Below the pieces are notes generated by a model that had not been told where the DNA came from, made no database searches, and was given only the letters and a program-made list of their open reading frames with translations. From positions 2,232,001 through 2,296,000 of the forward strand of contig JAYKNF010000013.1 of NCBI GenBank assembly GCA_036172665.1: DNA of 64,000 nucleotides. Direction: 5' to 3'. The position numbers were made by a program, and so were the translations under genes. How positions within the stretch are numbered: the stretch's first letter is position 1; each line of letters opens with the position of its first letter. Source of the DNA: Prosopocoilus inquinatus (lineage: Eukaryota; Arthropoda; Insecta; Coleoptera; Lucanidae). Shown here piece after piece: positions 1-11,900 of this stretch.

Positions 1-724
1 TTGAACGAAGCAACACGTATTAGCGTTGTTCCTGTGATGTATCTAATCGATCCTTACTCATCTCTCATGTTATTTGACGTTTGGACGGACTCCAGTAACT
101 CTGATGTGAGATACAAAGTTCTCGGACGCAGCAGAAGCTGGAAATAGTTTTGAACGAAACAACACGTATTAGCGTTGTTCCTGTGATGTATCTAAACGAT
201 CCTCATTTATCTAACATGTTATTTGACGTTTGGATGGACTCCAGTAAGTCTGATGTGAGATACAAAGTTTTTGGACGCAGCAGGAGCTGGAAATAGTTTT
301 AAACGAAACAACACGTATTAGCGTTGTTCCTGTGCTGTATCTAATCGATCCTTACTTATCTATCATGTTATTTGACGTTTCGATGGACTCCAGTAACTCT
401 GATGTGAGATACGACGTTTTCGGACGCAGCAGAAGCTGGAAATAGTTTTAAACGAAACAACACGCATTAGCGATGTTCCTGTGATGTATCTAATCGATCC
501 TTACTCATCTATCATGTTATTTTACGTTTGGATGGACTCCAGTAACTCTGATGTGAGATACAAAGTTTTTGGACGCAGCAGAAGCTGGAAATAGTTTTGA
601 ACGAAACAACACGTATTAGCGTAGTTCCTGTGATGTATCTAATCGATCCTTACTCATCTATCATGTTATTTTACGTTTGGATGGACTCCAGTAACTCTGA
701 TGTGAGATACAAAGTTTTTGGACG

Positions 725-736
725 CAGCAGCTGCTG
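725..736. other. 12 bp perfect palindrome in a subset of monomers
   Basis: CAGCAGCTGCTG is a perfect palindrome, made from the usual CAGCAGAAGCTG by two substitutions. I find it at 725, 2811, 3109, 3407, 6685, 6983, 7281 and 8324. All eight are inside the first 8.4 kb, and I see none in the rest of the window. It marks a lineage of C, D, E and B-like monomers that never entered the interior array. Confidence 0.6.
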
Positions 737-1022
737 GAAATAGTTTTAAACGAAACAACAGGTATTAGCGTTGTTCCTGTGCTGTATCTAATCGATCCTT
801 ACTTATCTATCATGTTATTTGACGTTTCGATGGACTCCAGTAACTCTGATGTGAGATACGACGTTTTCGGACGCAGCAGAAGCTGGAAATAGTTTTTAAC
901 GAAACAACACATATTAGCGTTGTTCCTGTGATGTATCTAATCGATCCTTACTTATCTATCATGTTATTTGACGTTTGGATGGACTCCAGTAACTCTGATG
1001 TGAGATACGAAGTTCTCGGACG

Positions 1023-1034
1023 CAGCAGAAGCTG
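1023..1034. other. Second dyad near the monomer end (CAGC-AGAA-GCTG)
   Basis: CAGC and GCTG flank a four-base centre close to the 3' end of the monomer. This is the most variable short block of the unit: forms include CAGCAGAAGCTGG, CAGCAGGAGCTGG, CAGCGGAAGCTGG, CAGCTGAAGCTAG, CAGCAGCAGCTGG and CAGCAGCTGCTGG. Many of the changes keep some self-complementarity, and the F/G/H/M/N form contains AGCT-GA-AGCT. The block also separates the two large type groups: CTGG-ending A-E types dominate at the edges, and CTAG-ending F-N types dominate the interior. Confidence 0.4.
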
Positions 1035-1051
1035 GAAATAGTTTTAAACGA

Positions 1052-1073
1052 AACAACACGCATTAGCGTTGTT
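1052..1073. other. Conserved 22 bp inverted repeat (hairpin) in each monomer
   Basis: AACAAC (1052-1057) and GTTGTT (1068-1073) are perfect inverted repeats around a 10-base centre. Alternatively ACGC (1058-1061) pairs with GCGT (1066-1069) around an ATTA loop, extended by AACA/TGTT with a two-base bulge. The element recurs in almost every monomer. The common GCATTAG-to-GTATTAG change turns a G-C pair of the inner stem into G-T, which would still pair as G-U in RNA. The ACATATT, AAGTATT and GCGATGTT variants weaken it. Short dyads are reported as common in centromeric satellites of several lineages; a function here is inference. Confidence 0.5.
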
Positions 1074-1122
1074 CCTGTGATGTATCTAATCGATCCTTAC
1101 TCATCTATCATGTTATTTGGCG

Positions 1123-1139
1123 TTTCGATGGACTCCAGT
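1123..1139 (+). other. Weak CENP-B-box-like 17-mer (type-dependent)
   Basis: The segment TTTCGATGGACTCCAGT agrees with the mammalian CENP-B box (YTTCGTTGGAARCGGGA) at 11 of 17 positions. It agrees at 7 of the 9 bases usually counted as essential; CGGG is CCAG here. By rough estimate a match this good arises by chance somewhere in a 149 bp unit quite often (probability roughly 0.2 to 0.4), so the support is weak. It exists only in monomers with TTTCGATGG (C, E, F, G, H, J, L, M, N). A, B, I and many K monomers carry TTTGG, which breaks the TTCG core. Confidence 0.15.
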
Positions 1140-3727
1140 AACTCTGATGTGAGATAAAAAGTTTACGGACGCAGCAGAAGCTGGAAATAGATTTAAATGA
1201 AACAACAAGTATTAGCGTTGTTCCTGTGATGTATCTAATCGATCCTTACTCATCTATCATGTTATTTGACGTTTGGACGGACTCCAGTAACTCTGATGTG
1301 AGATACAAAGTTCTCGGACACAGCAGAAGCTGGAAATAGTTTTGAACGAAACAACACGTATTAGCGTTGTTCCTGTGATGTATCTAATCGATCCTTACTC
1401 ATCTATCATGTTATTTGACGTTTGGACGGACTCCAGTAACTCTGATGTGAGATACAAAGTTCTCGGACACAGCAGAAGCTGGAAATAGTTTTGAACGAAA
1501 CAACACGTATTAGCGTTGTTCCTTTGCTGTACCTAATCGATCCTTACTTATCTATCATGTTATTTGACGTTTGGATGGACTCCAGTAACCCTGATGTGAG
1601 ATACGAAATTTTCGGACGCAGCAGCAACTGGAAATAGTTTTAAACGAAACAACACATATTAGCGTTGTTCCTGTGATGTATCTAATCGATCCTTACTCAT
1701 CTATCATGTTATTTGACGTTTGGACGGACTCCAGTAACTCTGATGTGAGATACAAAGTTCTCGTACACAGCAGAAGCTGGAAATAGTTTTGAACGAAACA
1801 ACACGTATTAGCGTTGTTCCTGTGCTGTACCTAATCGATCCTTACTTATCTATCATGTTATTTGACGTTTCGATGGACTCCAGTAACTCTGATGTGAGAT
1901 ACGACGTTTTCGGACGCAGCAGTAGCTGGAAATAGTTTTTAACGAAACAACACATATTAGCGTTGTTCCTGTGATGTATCTAATCGATCCTTACTTATCT
2001 ATCATGTTATTTGACGTTTGGATGGACTCCAGTAACTCTGATGTGAGATACGAAGTTCTCGGACGCAGCAGAAGCTGGAAATAGTTTTAAACGAAACAAC
2101 ACGCATTAGCGTTGTTCCTGTGATGTATCTAATCGATCCTTACTTATCTATCATGTTATTTGACGTTTCGATGGACTCCAGTAACTCTGATGTGAGATAC
2201 GACGTTTGCGGACGCAGCAGAAGCTGGAAATAGTTTTAAACAAAACAACACGCATTAGCGATGTTCCTGTGATGTATCTAATCGATCCTTACTTATCTAT
2301 CATGTTTTTTGACGTTTGGACGGACTCCAGTAACTCTGATGTGAGATACAAAGTTCTCGGACGCAGCAGAAGCTGGAAATAGTTTTGAACGAAGCAACAC
2401 GTATTAGCGTTGTTCCTGTGATGTATCTAATCGATCCTTACTCATCTCTCATGTTATTTGACGTTTGGACGGACTCCAGTAACTCTGATGTGAGATACAA
2501 AGTTCTCGGACGCAGCAGAAGCTGGAAATAGTTTTGAACGAAACAACACGTATTAGCGTTGTTCCTGTGATGTATCTAAACGATCCTTATTTATCTAACA
2601 TGTTATTTGACGTTTGGATGGACTCCAGTAAGTCTGATGTGAGATACAAAGTTTTTGGACGCAGCAGGAGCTGGAAATAGTTTTAAACGAAACAACACGT
2701 ATTAGCGTTGTTCCTGTGCTGTATCTAATCGATCCTTACTTATCTATCATGTTATTTGACGTTTCGATGGACTCCAGTAACTCTGATGTGAGACACGACG
2801 TTTTCGGACGCAGCAGCTGCTGGAAATAGTTTTAAACGAAACAACAGGTATTAGCGTAGTTCCTGTGATGTATCTAATCGATCCTTACTTAGCTACTATG
2901 TTATTTGACGTTTCGATGGACTCCAGTAACTCTAATGTGAGATACAAAGTTTTTGGACGCAGCAGAAGCTGGAAATAGTTTTGAACGAAACAACACGTAT
3001 TAGCGTTGTTCCTGTGATGTATCTAAACTATCCTTACTTATCAAACATATTATATGACGTTTGGATGGACTCCAGTAACTCTGATGTGAGATACAATGTT
3101 TTTGGACGCAGCAGCTGCTGGAAATAGTTTTAAACGAAACAACAGGTATTAGCGTAGTTCCTGTGATGTATCTAATCGATCCTTACTTAGCTACTATGTT
3201 ATTTGACGTTTCGATGGACTCCAGTAACTCTAATGTGAGATACAAAGTTTTTGGACGCAGCAGAAGCTGGAAATAGTTTTGAACGAAACAACACGTATTA
3301 GCGTTGTTCCTGTGATGTATCTAAACTATCCTTACTTATCTAACATATTATATGACGTTTGGATGGACTCCAGTAAGTCTGATGTGAGATACAATGTTTT
3401 TGGACGCAGCAGCTGCTGGAAATAGTTTTAAACGAAACAACAGGTATTAGCGTTGTTCCTGTGCTGTATCTAATCGATCCTTACTTATCTATCATGTTAT
3501 TTGACGTTTCGATGGACTCCAGTAACTCTGATGTGAGATACGACGTTTGCGGACGCAGCAGAAGCTGGAAATAGTTTTAAACAAAACAACACGCATTAGC
3601 GATGTTCCTGTGATGTATCTAATCGATCCTTACTTATCTATCATGTTTTTTGACGTTTGGACGGACTCCAGTAACTCTGATGTGAGATACAAAGTTCTCG
3701 GACGCAGCAGAAGCTGGAAATAGTTTT

Positions 3728-6700
3728 GAGCGAAGCAACACGTATTAGCGTTGTTCCTGTGATGTATCTAATCGATCCTTACTCATCTCTCATGTTATTT
3801 GACGTTTGGACGGACTCCAGTAACTCTGATGTGAGATACAAAGTTCTCGGACGCAGCAGAAGCTGGAAATAGTTTTGAACGAAACAACACGTATTAGCGT
3901 TGTTCCTGTGTTGTATCTAAACGATCCTTATTTATCTAACATGTTATTTGACGTTTGGATGGACTCCAGTAAGTCTGATGTGAGATACAAAGTTTTTGGA
4001 CGCAGCAGGAGCTGGAAATAGTTTTAAACGAAACAACACGTATTAGCGTTGTTCCTGTGCTGTATCTAATCGATCCTTACTTATCTATCATGTTATTTGA
4101 CGTTTCGATGGACTCCAGTAACTCTGATGTGAGATACGACGTTTTCGGACGCAGCAGAAGCTGGAAATAGTTTTAAACGAAACAACACGCATTAGCGATG
4201 TTCCTGTGATGTATCTAATCGATCCTTACTCATCTATCATGTTATTTGACGTTTGGACGGACTCCAGTAACTCTGATGTGAGATACAAAGTTCTCGGACA
4301 CAGCAGAAGCTGGAAATAGTTTTGAACGAAACAACACGTATTAGCGTTGTTCCTGTGCTGTACCTAATCGATCCTTACTTATCTATCATGTTATTTGACG
4401 TTTCGATGGACTCCAGTAACTCTGATGTGAGATACGACGTTTTCGGACGCAGCAGTAGCTGGAAATAGTTTTTAACGAAACAACACATATTAGCGTTGTT
4501 CCTGTGATGTATCTAATCGATCCTTACTCATCTATCATGTTATTTGACGTTTGGACGGACTCCAGTAACTCTGATGTGAGATACAAAGTTCTCGGACACA
4601 GCAGAAGCTGGAAATAGTTTTGAACGAAACAACACGTATTAGCGTTGTTCCTGTGCTGTACCTAATCGATCCTTACTTATCTATCATGTTATTTGACGTT
4701 TCGATGGACTCCAGTAACTCTGATGTGAGATACGACGTTTTCGGACGCAGCCGTAGCTGGAAATAGTTTTTAACGAAACAACACATATTAGCGTTGTTCC
4801 TGTGATGTATCTAATCGATCCTTACTTATCTATCATGTTATTTGACGTTTGGATGGACTCCAGTAACTCTGATGTGAGATACGAAGTTCTCGGACGCAGC
4901 AGAAGCTGGAAATAGTTTTAAACGAAACAACACGCATTAGCGTTGTTCCTGTGATGTATCTAATCGATCCTTACTCATCTATCATGTTATTTGGCGTTTC
5001 GATGGACTCCAGTAACTCTGATGTGAGATAAAAAGTTTACGAACGCAGCAGAAGCTGGAAATAGATTTAAATGAAACAACAAGTATTAGCGTTGTTCCTG
5101 TGATGTATCTAATCGATCCTTACTCATCTATCATGTTATTTGACGTTTGGACGGACTCCAGTAACTCTGATGTGAGATACAAAGTTCTCGGACACAGCAG
5201 AAGCTGGAAATAGTTTTGAACGAAACAACACGTATTAGCGTTGTTCCTGTGATGTATCTAATCGATCCTTACTCATCTATCATGTTATTTGACGTTTGGA
5301 CGGACTCCAGTAACTCTGATGTGAGATACAAAGTTCTCGGACACAGCAGAAGCTGGAAATAGTTTTGAACGAAACAACACGTATTAGCGTTGTTCCTTTG
5401 CTGTACCTAATCGATCCTTACTTATCTATCATGTTATTTGACGTTTGGATGGACTCCAGTAACCCTGATGTGAGATACGAAATTTTCGGACGCAGCAGCA
5501 ACTGGAAATAGTTTTAAACGAAACAACACATATTAGCGTTGTTCCTGTGATGTATCTAATCGATCCTTACTCATCTATCATGTTATTTGACGTTTGGACG
5601 GACTCCAGTAACTCTGATGTGAGATACAAAGTTCTCGGACACAGCAGAAGCTGGAAATAGTTTTGAACGAAACAACACGTATTAGCGTTGTTCCTGTGCT
5701 GTACCTAATCGATCCTTACTTATCTATCATGTTATTTGACGTTTCGATGGACTCCAGTAACTCTGATGTGAGATACGACGTTTTCGGACGCAGCAGTAGC
5801 TGGAAATAGTTTTTAACGAAACAACACATATTAGCGTTGTTCCTGTGATGTATCTAATCGATCCTTACTTATCTATCATGTTATTTGACGTTTGGATGGA
5901 CTCCAGTAACTCTGATGTGAGATACGAAGTTCTCGGACGCAGCAGAAGCTGGAAATAGTTTTAAACGAAACAACACGCATTAGCGTTGTTCCTGTGATGT
6001 ATCTAATCGATCCTTACTTATCTATCATGTTATTTGACGTTTCGATGGACTCCAGTAACTCTGATGTGAGATACGACGTTTGCGGACGCAGCAGAAGCTG
6101 GAAATAGTTTTAAACAAAACAACACGCATTAGCGATGTTCCTGTGATGTATCTAATCGATCCTTACTTATCTATCATGTTTTTTGACGTTTGGACGGACT
6201 CCAGTAACTCTGATGTGAGATACAAAGTTCTCGGACGCAGCAGAAGCTGGAAATAGTTTTGAACGAAGCAACACGTATTAGCGTTGTTCCTGTGATGTAT
6301 CTAATCGATCCTTACTCATCTCTCATGTTATTTGACGTTTGGACGGACTCCAGTAACTCTGATGTCAGATACAAAGTTCTCGGACGCAGCAGAAGCTGGA
6401 AATAGTTTTGAACGAAACAACACGTATTAGCGTTGTTCCTGTGATGTATCTAAACGATCCTTATTTATCTAACATGTTATTTGACGTTTGGATGGACTCC
6501 AGTAAGTCTGATGTGAGATACAAAGTTTTTGGACGCAGCAGGAGCTGGAAATAGTTTTAAACGAAACAACACGTATTAGCGTTGTTCCTGTGCTGTATCT
6601 AATCGATCCTTACTTATCTATCATGTTATTTGACGTTTCGATGGACTCCAGTAACTCTGATGTGAGATACGACGTTTTCGGACGCAGCAGCTGCTGGAAA

Positions 6701-7601
6701 TAGTTTTAAACGAAACAACAGGTATTAGCGTAGTTCCTGTGATGTATCTAATCGATCCTTACTTAGCTACTATGTTATTTGACGTTTCGATGGACTCCAG
6801 TAACTCTAATGTGAGATACAAAGTTTTTGGACGCAGCAGAAGCTGGAAATAGTTTTGAACGAAACAACACGTATTAGCGTTGTTCCTGTGATGTATCTAA
6901 ACTATCCTTACTTATCTAACATATTATATGACGTTTGGATGGACTCCAGTAACTCTGATGTGAGATACAATGTTTTTGGACGCAGCAGCTGCTGGAAATA
7001 GTTTTAAACGAAACAACAGGTATTAGCGTAGTTCCTGTGATGTATCTAATCGATCCTTACTTAGCTACTATGTTATTTGACGTTTCGATGGACTCCAGTA
7101 ACTCTAATGTGAGATACAAAGTTTTTGGACGCAGCAGAAGCTGGAAATAGTTTTGAACGAAACAACACGTATTAGCGTTGTTCCTGTGATGTATCTAAAC
7201 TATCCTTACTTATCTAACATATTATATGACGTTTGGATGGACTCCAGTAAGTCTGATGTGAGATACAATGTTTTTGGACGCAGCAGCTGCTGGAAAAAGT
7301 TTTAAACGAAACAACAGGTATTAGCGTTGTTCCTGTGCTGTATCTAATCGATCCTTACTTATCTATCATGTTATTTGACGTTTCGATGGACTCCAGTAAC
7401 TCTGATGTGAGATACGACGTTTGCGGACGCAGCAGAAGCTGGAAATAGTTTTAAACAAAACAACACGCATTAGCGATGTTCCTGTGATGTATCTAATCGA
7501 TCCTTACTTATCTATCATGTTTTTTGACGTTTGGACGGACTCCAGTAACTCTGATGTGAGATACAAAGTTCTCGGACGCAGCAGAAGCTGGAAATAGTTT
7601 T
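3728..7601 (+). repeat. HOR copy b, 26 monomers (3,874 bp), A-E types
   Basis: It opens with the same A-B-C trio as copy a, here with GAGCGAAGC and GTGTTGTATC as private changes. The three monomers at 450-896 of copy a are then replaced by four (4175, 4324, 4473, 4622: an A-like monomer carrying AGCGATG, then C, A, C). From 4771 it follows copy a at a 3,874 bp offset through all the markers, including CCTTTGCTGTACC at 5367 and TTTTTTGACG at 6112. The last nine monomers (6261-7601) repeat the 2387-3727 run. Confidence 0.85.
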
Positions 7602-8942
7602 GAACGAAGCAACACGTATTAGCGTTGTTCCTGTGATGTATCTAATCGATCCTTACTCATCTCTCATGTTATTTGACGTTTGGACGGACTCCAGTAACTC
7701 TGATGTGAGATACAAAGTTCTCGGACGCAGCAGAAGCTGGAAATAGTTTTGAACGAAACAACACGTATTAGCGTTGTTCCTGTGATGTATCTAAACGATC
7801 CTTATTTATCTAACATGTTATTTGACGTTTGGATGGACTCCAGTAAGTCTGATGTGAGATACAAAGTTTTTGGACGCAGCAGGAGCTGGAAATAGTTTAA
7901 AACGAAACAACACGTATTAGCGTTGTTCCTGTGCTGTATCTAATCGATCCTTACTTATCTATCATGTTATTTGACGTTTCGATGGACTCCAGTAACTCTG
8001 ATGTGAGATACGACGTTTTCGGACGCAGCAGAAGCTGGAAATAGTTTTAAACGAAACAACACGCATTAGCGATGTTCCTGTGATGTATCTAATCGATCCT
8101 TACTCATCTATCATGTTATTTTACGTTTGGATGGACTCCAGTAACTCTGATGTGAGATACAAAGTTTTTGGACGCAGCAGAAGCTGGAAATAGTTTTGAA
8201 CGAAACAACACGTATTAGCGTAGTTCCTGTGATGTATCTAATCGATCCTTACTCATCTATCATGTTATTTTACGTTTGGATGGACTCCAGTAACTCTGAT
8301 GTGAGATACAAAGTTTTTGGACGCAGCAGCTGCTGGAAATAGTTTTAAACGAAACAACAGGTATTAGCGTTGTTCCTGTGCTGTATCTAATCGATCCTTA
8401 CTTATCTATCATGTTATTTGACGTTTCGATGGACTCCAGTAACTCTGATGTGAGATACGACGTTTTCGGACGCAGCAGAAGCTGGAAATAGTTTTTAACG
8501 AAACAACACATATTAGCGTTGTTCCTGTGATGTATCTAATCGATCCTTACTTATCTATCATGTTATTTGACGTTTGGATGGACTCCAGTAACTCTGATGT
8601 GAGATACGAAGTTCTCGGACGCAGCAGAAGCTGGAAATAGTTTTAAACGAAACAACACGCATTAGCGTTGTTCCTGTGATGTATCTAATCGATCCTTACT
8701 CATCTATCATATTATTTGGCGTTTCGATGGACTCCAGTAACTCTGATGTGAGATACAAAGTTTACGGACGCAGCAGAAGCTGGAAATAGATTTAAATGAA
8801 ACAACAAGTATTAGCGTTGTTCCTGTGATGTATCTAATCGATCCTTACTCATCTATCATGTTATTTGACGTTTGGACGGACTCCAGTAACTCTGATGTGA
8901 GATACAAAGTTCTCGGACACAGCAGAAGCTGGAAATAATTTT
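7602..8942 (+). repeat. HOR copy c, truncated after 9 monomers
   Basis: This is the start of a third copy. It has the GAAGCAAC monomer, B, C and then the three-monomer version (D at 8049, D-like at 8198, C at 8347), not the four-monomer version of copy b. It therefore matches 3-1343 at an offset of 7,599 bp (51 monomers). It stops at 8943, where F/K/L types take over. The last monomer ends GAAATAATTTTTAACG, one of few with the TAG changed to TAA. The switch at 8943 is the left boundary of the interior F-N array. Confidence 0.8.
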
Positions 8943-11900
8943 TAACGAAACAACACGCATTAGCGTTGTTCCTGTGATGTATCTAATCGATCCTTACTCA
9001 TCTCTCATGTTATTTGGCGTTTCGATGGACTCCAGTAACTTTGATGTGAGTTACGAAGTTCTCGGACGCAGCTGAAGCTAGAAATAGTTTTAAACGAAAC
9101 AACACGTATTAGCGTTGTTCCTGTGATGTATCTAATCGATCCTTACTCATCTATCAAGTTATTTGACGTTTGGATGGACTCCAGTAACTCTGATGTGAGA
9201 AACAAAGTTTACGGACGCAGCAGAAGCTGGAAATAGTTTTGAACGAAACAACACGTATTAGCGTTGTTCCTGTGATGTATCTAATCGATCCTTACTTATC
9301 TACTATGTTATTTGACGTTTCGATGGACTCCAGTAACTATGATGTGAGATACGAAATTTCCGGACGCAGCAGAAGCTGGAAATAGTTTTAAACGAAACAA
9401 CACGCATTAGCGTTGTTCCTGTGATGTATCTAATCGATCCTTACTCATCTCTCATGTTATTTGGCGTTTCGATGGACTCCAGTAACTTTGATGTGAGTTA
9501 CGAAGTTCTCGGACGCAGCTGAAGCTAGAAATAGTTTTAAAGGAAACAACACGCATTAGCGTTGTTCCTGTGATGTATCTAATCGATCCTTACTCATCTA
9601 TCATGTTATTTGGCGTTTCGATAGACTCCAGTAACTTTGATGTGAGATACGAAGTTCTCGGACGCAGCTGAAGCTAGAAATAGTTTTAAGGGAAACAACA
9701 CGCATTAGCGTTGTTCCTGTGATGTATCTAATCAATCCTTACTCATCTATCATGTTATTTGGCGTTTCGATGGACTCCAGTAACTTTGATGTGAGATACG
9801 AAGTTCTCGGACGCAGCTGAAGCTAGAAATAGTTTTAAACGAAACAACACGCATTAGCGTTGTTCCTGTGATGTATCTAATCGATCCTTACTTATCTATC
9901 ATGTTATTTGACGTTTGGATGGACTCCAGTAACCCTGATGTGAGATACGAAATTTTCGGACGCAGCGGAAGCTGGAAATAGTTTTAAACGAAACAACACG
10001 CATTAGCGTTGTTCCTGTGATGTATCTAATCGATCCTTACTCATCTATCATGTTATTTGTCGTTTCGATGGACTCTAGTAATTCTGATGTGAGATACGAA
10101 GTTTTTGGACGCAGCAGGAGCTAGAAATAGTTTTAAACGAAACAACACGTATTAGCGTTGTTCCTGTGATGTATCTAATCGATCCTTACTTATCTATCAT
10201 GTTATTTGACGTTTGGATGGACTCCAGTAACCCTGATGTGAGATACGAAATTTTCGGACGCAGCGGAAGCTGGAAATAGTTTTAAACGAAACAACACGCA
10301 TTAGCGTTGTTTCTGTGATGTATCTAATCGATCCTTACTCATCTCTCATGTTATTTGGCGTTTCGATGGACTCCAGTAACTTTGATGTGAGATACGAAGT
10401 TCTCGGACGCAGCTGAAGCTAGAAATAGTTTTAAACGAAACAACACGTATTAGCGTTGTTCCTGTGATGTATCTAATCGATCCTTACTCATCTATCAAGT
10501 TATTTGACGTTTCGATGGACTCCAGTAACTCTGATGTGAGATACGACGTTTTCGGACGCAGCAGAAGCTGGAAATAGTTTTAAACGAAACAACACGCATT
10601 AGCGATGTTCCTGTGATGTATCTAATCGATCCATACTCATCTATCATGTTATTTTACGTTTGGATGGACTCCAGTAACTCTGATGTGAGATACAAAGTTT
10701 TTTGACGCAGCAGAAGCTGGAAATAGTTTTAAACGAAACAACACGTATTAGCGTTGTTCCTGTGCTGTATCTAATCGATCCTTACTTATCTATCATGTTA
10801 TTTGACGTTTCGATGGACTCCAGTAACTCTGATGTGAGATACGACGTTTTCGGACGCAGCGGAAGCTGGAAATAGTTTTAAACGAAACAACACGCATTAG
10901 CGTTGTTCCTGTGATGTATCTAATCGATCCTTACTCATCTCTCATGTTATTTGGCGTTTCGATGGACTCCAGTAACTTTGATGTGAGTTACGAAGTTCTC
11001 GGACGCAGCTGAAGCTAGAAATAGTTTTAAACGAAACAACACGTATTAGCGTTGTTCCTGTGATGTATCTAATCGATCCTTACTCATCTATCAAGTTATT
11101 TGACGTTTGAATGGACTCCAGTAACTCTGATGTGAGAAATAAAGTTTACGGACGCAGCAGAAGCTGGAAATAGTTTTGAACGAAACAACACGTATTAGCG
11201 TTGTTCCTGTGATGTATCTAATCGATCCTTACTTATCTACTATGTTATTTGACGTTTCGATGGACTCCAGTAACTATGATGTGAGATACGAAATTTCCGG
11301 ACGCAGCAGAAGCTGGAAATAGTTTTAAACGAAACAACACGCATTAGCGTTGTTCCTGTGATGTATCTAATCGATCCTTACTCATCTCTCATGTTATTTG
11401 GCGTTTCGATGTACTCCAGTAACTTTGATGTGAGTTACGAAGTTCTCGGACGCAGCTGAAGCTAGAAATAGTTTTAAAGGAAACAACACGCATTAGCGTT
11501 GTTCCTGTGATGTATCTAATCGATCCTTACTCATCTATCATGTTATTTGGCGTTTCGATAGACTCCAGTAACTTTGATGTGAGATACGATGTTCTCGGAC
11601 GCAGCTGAAGCTAGAGATAGTTTTAAAGGAAACAACACGCATTAGCGTTGTTCCTGTGATGTATCTAATCAATCCTTACTCATCTATCATGTTATTTGGC
11701 GTTTCGATGGACTCCAGTAACTTTGATGTGATATACGAAGTTCTCGGACGCAGCTGAAGCTAGAAATAGTTTTAAACGAAACAACACGCATTAGCGTTGT
11801 TCCTGTGATGTATCTAATCGATCCTTACTTATCTATCATGTTATTTGACGTTTGGATGGACTCCAGTAACCCTGATGTGAGATACGAAATTTTCGGACGC

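Larger units (their letters stand above)
1046..1194 (+). repeat. Representative complete monomer (149 bp)
   Basis: This unit shows the parts shared by nearly all 429 complete copies. In order these are an A-rich start (AAACGAAACAACAC), a GCATTAGCGTTGTT dyad, CCTGTGATGTATC, a ClaI palindrome ATCGAT at 1089-1094, a variable block (TTACTCATCTATCATG here), TTATTTGGCG, TTTCGATGGACTCCAG, GATGTGAG, a GGACGCAGCAGAAGCTGG dyad and the closing GAAATAGTTTT. Substitutions between types cluster at recurrent sites: GCATTAG/GTATTAG; CTCATC/CTTATC/CTTAGC; TATCATG/TCTCATG/TATCAAG; TTTCGATGG/TTTGGATGG/TTTGGACGG; and the last 20 bases before GGAAATAG. An equivalent consensus is about 41% G+C. This copy reads GATAAAAAG where most have GATACRAAG. 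Confidence 0.95.
3..3727 (+). repeat. HOR copy a, 25 monomers (3,725 bp), A-E types
   Basis: It starts with the rare GAACGAAGCAAC monomer (CTCATCTCTCATG plus TTTGGACGG), followed by a B and a C monomer. The same GAAGCAAC monomer recurs at 2387 inside this copy and at 3728, 6261 and 7602, at spacings of 16, 9, 17 and 9 monomers. After the opening A-B-C come three monomers of D, D-like and C type (450, 599, 748). The run from 897 onward then matches the next copy at a constant offset of 3,874 bp. Internal markers are CCTTTGCTGTACC at the 1493 monomer, GACGTTTGCGG at 2089 and CATGTTTTTTGACG at 2238. Confidence 0.85.

Noticed and set aside
1089..1094. ClaI palindrome ATCGAT as a functional site
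   Set aside because: It is present in most monomers and would give a 149 bp ladder on digestion, but H monomers (ATCAATCC) and B monomers (AAACGATCC) lack it. No reason to infer function.
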